From positions 62,001 through 126,000 of the forward strand of contig JAPPGA010000055.1 in the NCBI GenBank assembly GCA_028821515.1: a DNA stretch of 64,000 nucleotides, read 5' to 3'. Position numbers and translations under genes: made by a program. This DNA comes from Gammaproteobacteria bacterium (GTDB taxonomy: Bacteria; Pseudomonadota; Gammaproteobacteria; Pseudomonadales; Azotimanducaceae). Of the stretch, positions 8,670-16,206 are shown piece by piece. The notes beneath the pieces were generated by a model. The model searched no databases and had not been told where the DNA came from. It saw only the letters and a program-made list of their open reading frames with translations. Position 1 is the first letter of the stretch. The number at the start of each line of letters is the position of its first letter.

Positions 8670-9137
8670 GTGAACCCCAAGCGCCTGCTCATCGTATATC
8701 ACTCGCAGCGCGGCAGCACCGGGCGCATGGCGCAGGCCGTCTTCGACGGCGCCAGGGACCCCGAAATCGAGAACGTCGAGACCAGGCTGGTGCGCGCCGC
8801 TGACGCCCAACCCGAGGATCTCCTCTGGGCGCAAGGGCTGATCATCGGCACGCCCGAGAACTTCGGCTACATGTCCGGAGGAATGAAGGACTTCTTCGAT
8901 CGCACGTTCTATCCCGTCGAGGGGAAGATCCAGCCGCTGCCCTACGCGATCTTCATCAGCGCCGAGAATGACGGAACCGGCGCCTTGCGGGCGATTCGGC
9001 GAATCGCTCCCGGATATCCCTTCAACGAGGTGCAGGATCCCGTCATCGCAAAGGGGGAACTCACCGAGTCTCACCTGGCGCAATGCCGCGAACTGGGCAT
9101 GGCATTGGCAGCGGGTCTCGACGCGGGGATCTTCTGA
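8670..9137 (+). CDS. Flavodoxin-like / NAD(P)H-dependent FMN oxidoreductase
   Basis: A small flavodoxin-fold protein of about 155 residues. The phosphate-binding loop 'VYHSQRGSTGRMA' lies near the N-terminus (about residues 9-21), then 'GLIIGTPENFGYMSGGMKDFFDRTFYP' (FMN-contacting loop) and 'FISAENDGTGALRAIRRI'. It probably carries FMN and transfers electrons or reduces quinones. The start is either the GTG chosen here, directly before the first beta strand ('KRLLIVYHS'), or an ATG at 8616 that would overlap the opposing DUF4202 gene. Neither has a good ribosome site. Head-to-head placement with DUF4202 suggests shared control. Confidence 0.85.
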   Translation: MNPKRLLIVYHSQRGSTGRMAQAVFDGARDPEIENVETRLVRAADAQPEDLLWAQGLIIGTPENFGYMSGGMKDFFDRTFYPVEGKIQPLPYAIFISAENDGTGALRAIRRIAPGYPFNEVQDPVIAKGELTESHLAQCRELGMALAAGLDAGIF

Positions 9138-9165
9138 AACCCGTCGGCACGACTTGTCGCGTCGG

Positions 9166-11334
9166 TCAGTCGGCCACGCCGTGTTCGGCCTCGGACTCCT
9201 CTTCCGGCGCTTCCAGGGCAGGCGGAACGTGGGGGATGTCGATGATCATCTCGGTGTGACTCCCGTGTTCCGAATCGACGCGAATCGTGCCGCCGTGCTG
9301 GCGAACGATATCGCTCGAGATGGCGAGGCCGAGGCCATTGCCCTTGTCGGTGGGCTTGGTGGTGAAGAACGGATTGAAAATCTTGTCGACGACCTCTTGC
9401 GGCATTCCCGTCCCGTTGTCGCGCACGCGAATCTCCACCGTCTGCTCCTTGCGCCGGGTCGATACGGCAAGGATGGGCTTGTAGTCGTCGCCGGAGGCGA
9501 TGCGCCGTTCGTTGGTGGCGTCGCAGGCGTTGCCAACCATGTTCAGGAAGACCCGGCCGAGATCCTGGGGAACGGCATCGATTTCGCCCGCCTCGGGGTC
9601 GAAGTCCTGCTGGATGTCGAGCTGGAAGTTCTCGTCGTTCGCTCTCGCGCTGTGGAACGCGAGGCGGACGTGCTCTTCCAGCAGGCCGTTGATGTCGGTC
9701 GGCTGCCGCTCGCCCGCCGAACTGCGCCCCATCCGCAGCATGTCCCGCACGATCCGGTCGGCGCGGTCCCCGTGCCCGCGGATGCGTTCGAAGTTGTCCT
9801 CGAGATCCTGGCAGATCTCTTCGATCAGGCCGCGCTGCTCTTCGTCCATCGACTCGTGAATCTCTTCGAGCGTCTCCTTGAGTTCCTCGATCAACTCACC
9901 CGAAGCCTCGGCGAAATTCTTCACGAAGTTCAGCGGGTTCTTGATTTCGTGCGCCACACCCGCGGTCAGTTCGCCCAGTTCCGCCAGCTTCTGCGACGCG
10001 ATGATCTGGTCCTGCGCCTCGTGCAGATCTGCCAGGGCCTTCTCGATGGCCGCATTCTTCTCCTGCAGTTCTTCCGCCAGCTTCTCCACGAGATTCAGCC
10101 GCTGAACCTCCAGGGCATGGCGGCGAAAGACCTCTAGCGCGGCAGCCATTTCGGCGACCTCATCGTCCCCGCTGATGTCGACTTCCGCCTCCAGGTCGCC
10201 GTCCGCCATGCGCCGCATGCGGTCGGACAGGCGGTCTATGCGGCGCAGTATTACGCCGCCCACGAACAACCAGGCGATCAACACCGCACCGATGATGCTG
10301 AGGACGTTGAGTCCCAACAACATGCGGCGCCCGTCGAGGATCGCGTCCGTGGATTGGCCGGTCGCCTCGTCGACACTCGCGCGCGCCGCGCCCACATAGC
10401 TCTCGACATTGGCAACGAGGTCGATCTCGAGATCGTGACTGCGCCGCTCCAGTGCCCGCTGCCGTTCAACAATCCGTAGCTCGGACATCCGCAAGTCGAA
10501 GCCGCCCTGCTCCCCTACCCCGAGTTCCGCCAGCCGCGCGAACGGCGGCGCGACGGCTTCTTCCGCAGAAGAACCCGCGAGTGCCGCGAGACTCCGGTCG
10601 ACGCCGCCAATCGCGGCTTCAAAGCGCTCCCGCAGCGGCTCGATCAGGGGTGAATAAGACATCGTGAACGCGCTCGCCAATAGCTGCGTGGCGATGCTCG
10701 CTTCGCGCCGCAAGGACGCCAGGTGCCGATAGTGATCGAACTCAGCCGTGGAGAAATGCTGCGCTTCGGGGTCTCGCGGCGCGTCGATATCGCGATACCC
10801 GGTCATCGCGTAGAACAACTGGTCATCGATCGCGGTCGTCAGGACCACGGCCAACCGGTTCTCGAGCGCGGCCAGTTCCTCGCGTACGGCCTCGCTACGC
10901 TCCGCGAGTTCAAAACCCTCCTGCACGGATTCCTTGATGGCCTCCGTATTGGCGATGAGTTCCGCCCCGAGCCCGCGAATCCGCTCGTAGGTCTCGCCCT
11001 TGTCACGCAACCCCGCCAACAACATCTCGAACGCATCCCGCTCGGCGTCCACGCGCGCGGCGACCTCCGGAAACGACGAGGCGTCGGCAGAAGTCAGCCT
11101 CGGCGCCGCTGCGACCAGGGCGCCGCTTTGCTGCACGACGGCGAACGCCGCCTCCATCTCCGGCACGCTGTATTCGTTCACCTGGCTTTGCAGATCGCCT
11201 ACGCGATTGAAGGCAAACCAGCCGACGAGACTTGCAATGGCCGTGAAGGCAACGGCACCGCCGATACCCGCATTGAGGCGGAAATGAATCCGGCGGCTAG
11301 CCCGCCGCAGCCGGCTCAAGTGCTCTCGGATCAC
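9166..11334 (-). CDS. HAMP-containing sensor histidine kinase
   Basis: A 722-residue inner-membrane sensor kinase. TM1 is at about residues 24-44. A long helical periplasmic domain (about 45-335, TorS/four-helix-bundle-like, Glu/Ala/Arg-rich) precedes TM2 at about 337-360. A HAMP domain and a coiled coil (about 360-445) follow. The dimerisation domain has the phospho-acceptor in 'TAGVAHEIKNPLNF' (His about 462). The ATPase domain has N box 'NMVGNACDA', 'DNGTGMP', 'FFTTKPTDKGNGLGL'. An acidic tail ends the protein. It starts with GTG inside the stop codon of the solute-binding protein gene (4-nt overlap) and is last in a four-gene operon. The large periplasmic domain fits reading the state of the binding protein encoded just before it, which is inference. 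Confidence 0.93.
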   Translation of the reverse strand: MIREHLSRLRRASRRIHFRLNAGIGGAVAFTAIASLVGWFAFNRVGDLQSQVNEYSVPEMEAAFAVVQQSGALVAAAPRLTSADASSFPEVAARVDAERDAFEMLLAGLRDKGETYERIRGLGAELIANTEAIKESVQEGFELAERSEAVREELAALENRLAVVLTTAIDDQLFYAMTGYRDIDAPRDPEAQHFSTAEFDHYRHLASLRREASIATQLLASAFTMSYSPLIEPLRERFEAAIGGVDRSLAALAGSSAEEAVAPPFARLAELGVGEQGGFDLRMSELRIVERQRALERRSHDLEIDLVANVESYVGAARASVDEATGQSTDAILDGRRMLLGLNVLSIIGAVLIAWLFVGGVILRRIDRLSDRMRRMADGDLEAEVDISGDDEVAEMAAALEVFRRHALEVQRLNLVEKLAEELQEKNAAIEKALADLHEAQDQIIASQKLAELGELTAGVAHEIKNPLNFVKNFAEASGELIEELKETLEEIHESMDEEQRGLIEEICQDLEDNFERIRGHGDRADRIVRDMLRMGRSSAGERQPTDINGLLEEHVRLAFHSARANDENFQLDIQQDFDPEAGEIDAVPQDLGRVFLNMVGNACDATNERRIASGDDYKPILAVSTRRKEQTVEIRVRDNGTGMPQEVVDKIFNPFFTTKPTDKGNGLGLAISSDIVRQHGGTIRVDSEHGSHTEMIIDIPHVPPALEAPEEESEAEHGVAD

Positions 11335-12617
11335 AGCGCCAGTTCCTTGAGCGTGTCGACTTCCCGATAACGGCCGCCAACATCGATCATGGTCAGGAAC
11401 ACCACATCCGATCCCTGGTTGTCATTCTCGCCATAGCGCAGTTCGAAACCATCAAGGTCGATCGGTTCCGCATCGCGCAACACCTCGACAAACGAACTCC
11501 TGGCCACTTCCGCGCCGCACCGCTCAAGCGCGGCGACAGCGAGGCGTCCCGCCAGGTAGCCCTCGAAGGAAACGAAACCGGGAACGGCGTCCGGGTCGTG
11601 GGCAGCCAGCGCCCGGCCATAACGGCCCACAACCGGCGGCGTGTCTCCCGTCGGGAACGGCACCACCTGCGTGACGATGACGCCAGCTCCCCCCTTGCCG
11701 AGTTCATTCGCCAGGGCATTGCTGCCGACGAAGGATATCGTCACGAACACCGGATCGAAGCCAGTATGCCGCGCCCACCTGATGAACGCCGCCACGGGCT
11801 GGTACGCCCCCACGAGAATCACGGCCCCCGGATCGGTTCTTCGAATATCCAGCAATCCCGTCTTCACTGCCGTCGTGTTGCGGGGATATACGCCGGTGGA
11901 CACCGGCTTCATGCTCCGGCGTTCAAGGGCCGCGCGGACCCCCCGATAGCCGGCACGCCCAAAGGAATCGTCCTGGTACATCACGGCAATGCGATCAATA
12001 CCCAGATCGCGGATGAGCCGCTCGACCATCTCCTCGGTTTCCTGGTCGTACGATGCCCGCAGGTTGACGACGTTGGTGAGCTCCGGGCTCCGCAGGAAAG
12101 CGGCACCGGTAAACGGGGCGACATAGGGAATGTTCGCTGCAGCGGCCACCGGCGTAGCGGAACGCGACGTCGGTGTGCCAACGGCGCCAATCAAGGCAAA
12201 TACGCCGTGCTCCCCGATGAGCTTCTGCGTGTTGACTACCGCCGTTTCCGGTTCGTAGGCATCGTCAAGAGACAGGAGTTCCAGTCGCCGGCCACGCACT
12301 CCGCCTTCCCGGTTCGCCTCGGCGAACGCTGCTTCTATGCCAAGGCGCATTCCGGTGCCAAGCTCCCCGGCGGGACCGGTGAATGCTGCCGACTGTCCGA
12401 ACAGGATACGGTCTTCGGTCACGCCCGGCACGGCATCGGCAGGGAATGCTCCTGCGTCGCTTGGGGTGCTGTCAGCCCGCTCCCCGCCGGCGGACACGGA
12501 TACCGCAAGCACCCCGGCCATCGACAGGACGCGAACGCTTCGCCCCCGCCTCCACCGTCGGCAAATGCGTACTTCTGTGGAAGGCAGCCGGACCTGCATC
12601 GCCGGAACCCGTGTCAT
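11331..12617 (-). CDS. Periplasmic ligand-binding protein (Leu/Ile/Val-type ABC substrate-binding fold)
   Basis: A 428-residue type I periplasmic-binding-fold protein. After a basic N-terminus and a signal-like segment (about residues 28-46) come 'RILFGQSAAFTGPAGELGTGMRLGIEAAFAEAN' and 'LIGEHGVFALIGAVGTPTS'. Next are 'IAVMYQDDSFGRAGYRGV' and 'FVSFEGYLAGRLAVAALER'. Such proteins bind amino acids, amides or aromatic acids. No ABC permease or ATPase gene is nearby. Instead it is sandwiched by 4-nt overlaps between an RsbW-like gene and a histidine kinase gene, so a sensory rather than transport job is likely. The ligand cannot be predicted from sequence alone. Confidence 0.92.
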   Translation of the reverse strand: MTRVPAMQVRLPSTEVRICRRWRRGRSVRVLSMAGVLAVSVSAGGERADSTPSDAGAFPADAVPGVTEDRILFGQSAAFTGPAGELGTGMRLGIEAAFAEANREGGVRGRRLELLSLDDAYEPETAVVNTQKLIGEHGVFALIGAVGTPTSRSATPVAAAANIPYVAPFTGAAFLRSPELTNVVNLRASYDQETEEMVERLIRDLGIDRIAVMYQDDSFGRAGYRGVRAALERRSMKPVSTGVYPRNTTAVKTGLLDIRRTDPGAVILVGAYQPVAAFIRWARHTGFDPVFVTISFVGSNALANELGKGGAGVIVTQVVPFPTGDTPPVVGRYGRALAAHDPDAVPGFVSFEGYLAGRLAVAALERCGAEVARSSFVEVLRDAEPIDLDGFELRYGENDNQGSDVVFLTMIDVGGRYREVDTLKELAL

Positions 12618-13084
12618 TCCTGATAGCGCTTTGTCAACGTCAGCCGGTTGCAGTCGTTCTCGCGCCGGTACTCGACCTCATCCATCAGCGTCTTTACGAA
12701 AAAGACCCCCAGGCCGCCGATGCTACGCGCCTCGAGCGAAGCTTCAACGTCCGGCGTGGCAGCCTCCTGGAGCGGATCGAAAGGCTGGCCATCGTCGATG
12801 ATGTCGATAACGACATGCTCGCGGTTCGACTCCACCCTCACCTCGAATTCATGATCATCGTCATCATCGTAGGCGTAGTTGATGACGTTCATCACGACCT
12901 CTTCAAGCGCAAGCTTGATGTGATAGGACATCTGTTCGGGCCACTGCTCTGCCTGCCCGAACTCGTCCACTGCCCGGTCGAGGCGAGCCATCTCATCGGT
13001 ATTGTTGAGCAGACGAAACGTCGCTTTCGCGGTGCTGTCGTTCGCGTCGGGCCGATCTTGGCCAACCGGTTCGTCGGAACTCAC
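12614..13084 (-). CDS. RsbW-like anti-sigma factor / serine kinase (HATPase_c_2)
   Basis: A 156-residue GHKL ATPase. The N box is 'LALEEVVMNVINYAYDD' (about residues 60-76), the G1 box 'IIDDGQPFDP', and the glycine-rich lid 'SIGGLGVFFVKTLMDEVEY' (about 121-139). In partner-switching systems such proteins bind a sigma factor or another target, and phosphorylate a STAS-domain antagonist. No STAS gene is present in this window. It begins with GTG overlapping the PP2C gene by 4 nt and overlaps the binding-protein gene by 4 nt at its end, so all are co-translated. Confidence 0.9.
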   Translation of the reverse strand: MSSDEPVGQDRPDANDSTAKATFRLLNNTDEMARLDRAVDEFGQAEQWPEQMSYHIKLALEEVVMNVINYAYDDDDDHEFEVRVESNREHVVIDIIDDGQPFDPLQEAATPDVEASLEARSIGGLGVFFVKTLMDEVEYRRENDCNRLTLTKRYQE

Positions 13085-14244
13085 GATCCATCCTCACTAC
13101 GCATCAGCGTCACGCACGTAATGTCATCGAACTGCGGCGCATCGCCGGCAAACGCCTTGACCGCGTCGAACACGGCCTCATTCGCTTCCCGGACGGAACG
13201 CGGAGGGCCGCCGCTGAAGACTTCCTGCAACCGGTCCGGTCCGAATTCCTCGTCTTCGGCATCGATCGCCTCGGTCACGCCGTCCGTGAACAGCACCACC
13301 AGTTCGCCCCGCGCCAGCGTGACGCTGCTCTGCTCGAACTCATACTCGGGCATGACACCGAGCGCGACGCCGTCCGTCGTAGGCAGGTATTCAGAGGTGC
13401 CGTCGGCGCGCACTAGGAGGGGCGGATTGTGGCCACCGTTCGCGTACGTGAAATCGCCGGTCCGCGGGTTGAATACCGCATAGAACACCGTGACGAACAT
13501 GAGGGACTCGTTGTCTTCCTCCAGCAGGCCGTTGACCGACGTCAGAACGAGGTCGGGTTCCTCTGCGCCAATGGCCGAACCCTTCAACAGCGTGCGGCTC
13601 GACATCATGAACAAAGCCGCGGGAACGCCCTTGCCGGAGACATCCGCGATAGCGATCCCCACACGGCCCTCCTCAAGGCGCACGAAGTCGAAAAAGTCGC
13701 CCCCGACCTCGCGCGCCGGCTCCATGTTGGCGAAGGTCTCGTAACCCGCGCCCTTCGGAAAAGCCTTGGGCAATATCGACTGTTGCATCTGGCTCGCCAC
13801 GCCGAGTTCGTTCCTGATCGCAACCAGTTGGTCCCGGGACTCAAGGGCGTCGCGCCACACCGCCATATGCACCAGGGTCCGATCGATGGTGATCCGGAGG
13901 TCGTCGAAGTCGATGGGTTTCGTGATGAAGTCGAATGCGCCACGGTTCATGGCCGTGCGGATGTTCTTCATGTCGCCATACGCCGAGACGATCACGGAAC
14001 GGATGTTGGGGTCGACCTTCGAGACCTGGTCCAGCAGGGTTAGCCCATCCATCTGCGGCATGTTGATATCGGAAAGGACCATCTCGATATCGGGCTGCTC
14101 GTTCAGCCTTTCGAGGGCTTCGACGCCGTTGTGCGCGAACACGAACTCGTACTGTCCGGCGCGGACGTACCTGCGCATGCGTTGCCGCATGAGATGTTCG
14201 AGATCGGGTTCGTCGTCAACAACGAGGATCTTGTGTTCTGCCAT
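13081..14244 (-). CDS. Response regulator with PP2C/SpoIIE serine phosphatase output
   Basis: A 387-residue protein. Residues 1-125 form a receiver domain: acidic pocket 'VVDDEPD', phospho-acceptor Asp in 'VLSDINMPQMDG' (about 58) and Lys in 'FITKPIDF'. A linker helix leads to a SpoIIE-type phosphatase (about 175-385) with 'VGGDFFDFV', 'IADVSGKGVPAALFMM', 'LFTDGVTEA' and 'FDDITCVTL' carrying the metal-binding Asp residues. In RsbU-like or HsbR-like systems, phosphorylation of the receiver switches dephosphorylation of a STAS antagonist. First gene of the operon; the kinase that would phosphorylate it is encoded last. Confidence 0.94.
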   Translation of the reverse strand: MAEHKILVVDDEPDLEHLMRQRMRRYVRAGQYEFVFAHNGVEALERLNEQPDIEMVLSDINMPQMDGLTLLDQVSKVDPNIRSVIVSAYGDMKNIRTAMNRGAFDFITKPIDFDDLRITIDRTLVHMAVWRDALESRDQLVAIRNELGVASQMQQSILPKAFPKGAGYETFANMEPAREVGGDFFDFVRLEEGRVGIAIADVSGKGVPAALFMMSSRTLLKGSAIGAEEPDLVLTSVNGLLEEDNESLMFVTVFYAVFNPRTGDFTYANGGHNPPLLVRADGTSEYLPTTDGVALGVMPEYEFEQSSVTLARGELVVLFTDGVTEAIDAEDEEFGPDRLQEVFSGGPPRSVREANEAVFDAVKAFAGDAPQFDDITCVTLMRSEDGS

Positions 14245-14337
14245 CGCTTCTACCGCGTTCCTGGTGCAGGCTCCAAAATACCGATGCGACGGGCGAGGGC
14301 GTCACTCGATCCGCTCCGCATACTTCGACCCCTATCC

Positions 14338-14343
14338 TATAAT
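14338..14343 (+). promoter_or_regulatory. Candidate -10 box (TATAAT) upstream of the ATP-grasp gene
   Basis: A perfect TATAAT stands 35 bp before the chosen ATG, in the 134-bp divergent region shared with the signalling operon. No convincing -35 hexamer is found at 16-18 bp spacing, so the promoter would be weak or activator-dependent. Confidence 0.35.
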
Positions 14344-14378
14344 AGACTTTGCACGCACGCCTTCCCGCCGACCAGTCG

Positions 14379-15809
14379 ATGCATTGCGACTACCAACTCG
14401 ACAAAGCAATACACGACGAGGTGTTCGAGGCGGTCGGCGTGCCGCGTCCGCATTGCCGTAAGCTGTACGAAGCCCTGGGCGACCTCTCCATCGAGGAACT
14501 TCTGAGCGTTCAGGAACATGTCACCGCGGCCTTCTCGAATGAGGGGATAACCTTCACGTTGTATGGCGACAACGAGGAGATCGAGCGCATCATTCCGATC
14601 GACTGCATCCCCCGAATCCTCTCGGGCGCAGATTGGAAGCTGATCGAGTCCGGTCTCAGCCAGCGCATCCTTGCCCTGAACCGTTTCCTGGAAGACGTTT
14701 ACGGCAAGGCGCGGATCGTGGCCGACGGCGTCATCCCGGCAGAGGTCGTGCGCGGCTGCCCGCAATACCGGATCGAGATGCGGGGCGTGTCCGTTCCAGG
14801 AGGCGTGTGGGTTGCCGTCTGCGGCACCGACATCGTGCGCACCAACGATGGCTTCCAGGTACTCGAAGACAACCTGCGCGTACCCTCCGGCGTTTCCTAC
14901 ATGATCGCCAATCGAAAGGCCGTGAAGGCAAGCCTGCGGCGCCTTTACCGAAGCTACCGCGTGCGCGAGGTCGAGAACTACGGACGCCTGCTGTTCGAGA
15001 CCCTGAACGAACTGGCGCCGAACGGCCGATCCAGTCCCACGATAGTGCTGCTCACCCCCGGCGTGTACAACGCCGCATTCTACGAGCACATGTTTCTCGC
15101 TGACGAGATCGGGGCGGAACTGGTGGAGGGGCGCGACCTCATGGTGAATGACGGGTTCGTGTACATGCGCACCACCCACGGATTGCGGCGGGTGGATGTC
15201 ATCTACCGCCGCGTGGACGATGATTTTCTCGATCCGCTCGAGTTTCGTGAAGACTCGCTGCTGGGCGTGCCGGGCCTGATGCACGCGTACAAACTCGGCA
15301 ACGTGACACTTGCCAACGCGCCGGGTACCGGCGTTGCCGACGACAAGAGCGTATACGCCTACGTGCCGGACATGATCCGCTACTACCTGGGCGAAGAACC
15401 TGTTCTTGCAAACGTTCCGACGCGCCTGTGCCGATGGCCGGAGGATCTCGAATACACCCTGGACAACCTGGAAAACCTGGTGGTGAAACGCGTTGGCGAG
15501 TCCGGCGGCTACGGCATGCTGGTCGGGCCCGAATCGACCCGGTCCGAACGCGAGGACTATGCCCGCGTACTGCGCGCCAACCCGGCGGACTTCGTCTCCC
15601 AACCCGTGCTGCCCCTGTCCCAGTCACCCTGCCTGATCGACAGCAAGCTGGAGCCCCGGCACGTGGATCTTCGCCCGTTTGTCCTGCAGGGTGGCCATAC
15701 CCGGATCGTCCCGGGCGCGTTCTGCCGCGTAGCGCTTCGCCGGGGCGGGCTGGTCGTGAACTCCAGCCAGGGAGGCGGAGGCAAGGACTGTTGGGTTCTG
15801 AAGGACTAG
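14379..15809 (+). CDS. Circularly permuted type 2 ATP-grasp protein (DUF404/DUF407)
   Basis: A 476-residue ATP-grasp enzyme of the circularly permuted type, predicted to ligate a carboxylate to an amine using ATP. Recognisable stretches are 'YGDNEEIERIIPIDCIPRIL', 'NGFQVLEDN'-like 'DGFQVLEDNLRVPSGVSYMI', 'RVDVIYRRVDDDFLDPLEF', 'NLVVKRVGESGGYGM' and the terminal 'VVNSSQGGGGKDCWVL'. The ORF track starts at a TTG; the ATG ten codons later is preferred. The C-terminus is complete, but its TAG stop lies in the CTAG at the left edge of an inserted element. The trio with alpha-E and transglutaminase genes is widely conserved; its substrate is not established. Confidence 0.93.
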   Translation: MHCDYQLDKAIHDEVFEAVGVPRPHCRKLYEALGDLSIEELLSVQEHVTAAFSNEGITFTLYGDNEEIERIIPIDCIPRILSGADWKLIESGLSQRILALNRFLEDVYGKARIVADGVIPAEVVRGCPQYRIEMRGVSVPGGVWVAVCGTDIVRTNDGFQVLEDNLRVPSGVSYMIANRKAVKASLRRLYRSYRVREVENYGRLLFETLNELAPNGRSSPTIVLLTPGVYNAAFYEHMFLADEIGAELVEGRDLMVNDGFVYMRTTHGLRRVDVIYRRVDDDFLDPLEFREDSLLGVPGLMHAYKLGNVTLANAPGTGVADDKSVYAYVPDMIRYYLGEEPVLANVPTRLCRWPEDLEYTLDNLENLVVKRVGESGGYGMLVGPESTRSEREDYARVLRANPADFVSQPVLPLSQSPCLIDSKLEPRHVDLRPFVLQGGHTRIVPGAFCRVALRRGGLVVNSSQGGGGKDCWVLKD

Positions 15810-15828
15810 TGTTCCGTCAAGCCCAAAT
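15810..15828. repeat. Left terminal inverted repeat of the element
   Basis: TGTTCCGTCAAGCCCAAAT, preceded by CTAG at 15806-15809, whose last three bases are the ATP-grasp stop codon. It pairs with the right repeat with two mismatches. Confidence 0.8.
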
Positions 15829-15932
15829 ATGCGAGTGTAGCTGCGAGGGATTTTTGGTTCCTGGCGAGGCGCGACGACGCCGTGTGGCAGGCACCACACA
15901 AGGAGGAGCAACGGAGCCTTCAGCCGGGGAGC

Positions 15933-16026
15933 GCGAGGGGGTACCCCTCGCATGAAAAGAGCCTTCAGCCCCGGGAGTGCGAGGGTGTCCCTCGCAAGAG
16001 AGAGTGCGCGAGGGGGTACCCCTCGC
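15933..16026. repeat. Three short GC-rich hairpins inside the element
   Basis: GCGAGGGG-GTA-CCCCTCGC occurs at 15933-15951 and again at 16008-16026. A shorter variant GCGAGGG-TGT-CCCTCGC lies at 15979-15995. The intervening text repeats 'GAGCCTTCAGCC'. All three have 3-base loops. Confidence 0.8.
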
Positions 16027-16103
16027 ATGAAGACCACCAGGGGCCAAAAAGTGCCCCACGGCCGGCGCCTCCGGCTCCGCCCGTGGCCCGGCCCCGCTCG
16101 TCG

Positions 16104-16160
16104 ACCATGGAACAAACGCCCCCGGTCGCTAACGCTCCGCGGACACGTTTGTTCCATGGT
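16104..16160. repeat. 15-bp perfect inverted repeat inside the element
   Basis: ACCATGGAACAAACG (16104-16118) and its exact reverse complement (16146-16160) enclose 27 bp. This may be the end pair of a nested smaller element or a long structural stem. Confidence 0.75.
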
Positions 16161-16180
16161 AGTGCCGCAGATACCCGTAG

Positions 16181-16199
16181 ATTTGGGTTTGACGGAGCA
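16181..16199. repeat. Right terminal inverted repeat of the element
   Basis: ATTTGGGTTTGACGGAGCA, followed by CTAG at 16200-16203. Its GGAG (16194-16197) is 9 bases before the alpha-E start codon and may serve as that gene's ribosome-binding site. Confidence 0.8.
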
Positions 16200-16206
16200 C
16201 TAGTGC

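Larger units (their letters stand above)
15810..16199. mobile_element. MITE-like element with 19-bp terminal inverted repeats and CTAG target duplication
   Basis: The 390-bp segment between the ATP-grasp and alpha-E genes is bounded by imperfect inverted repeats (17 of 19 identical) and flanked on both sides by CTAG. It holds no credible coding sequence: ORFs here are Arg/Pro-rich and conflict with stable hairpins. The inside carries three short hairpins and a 15-bp inverted repeat. A 4-bp YTAR duplication is typical of IS5-group transposases, but no transposase is present and the family assignment is only a suggestion. Removing the element and one CTAG restores a normal gene junction (see findings). 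Confidence 0.8.

Noticed and set aside
8968-10137. 389-residue plus-strand ORF over the histidine kinase
   Set aside because: Antisense shadow of the kinase ATPase domain; no family resemblance.
14337-15602. 421-residue minus-strand ORF over the ATP-grasp gene
   Set aside because: Val/His/Ala-rich antisense shadow; the plus strand carries the family motifs.
15624-16157. Minus-strand ORF of 177 residues across the ATP-grasp end and the inserted element
   Set aside because: It reads through perfect hairpins, with direct repetition in the peptide ('FMRGVPPRA' twice) arising from DNA repeats; no start signal.
15810-16199. Calling the element a complete insertion sequence
   Set aside because: Only 390 bp and no transposase reading frame, so it could move only with help from elsewhere.
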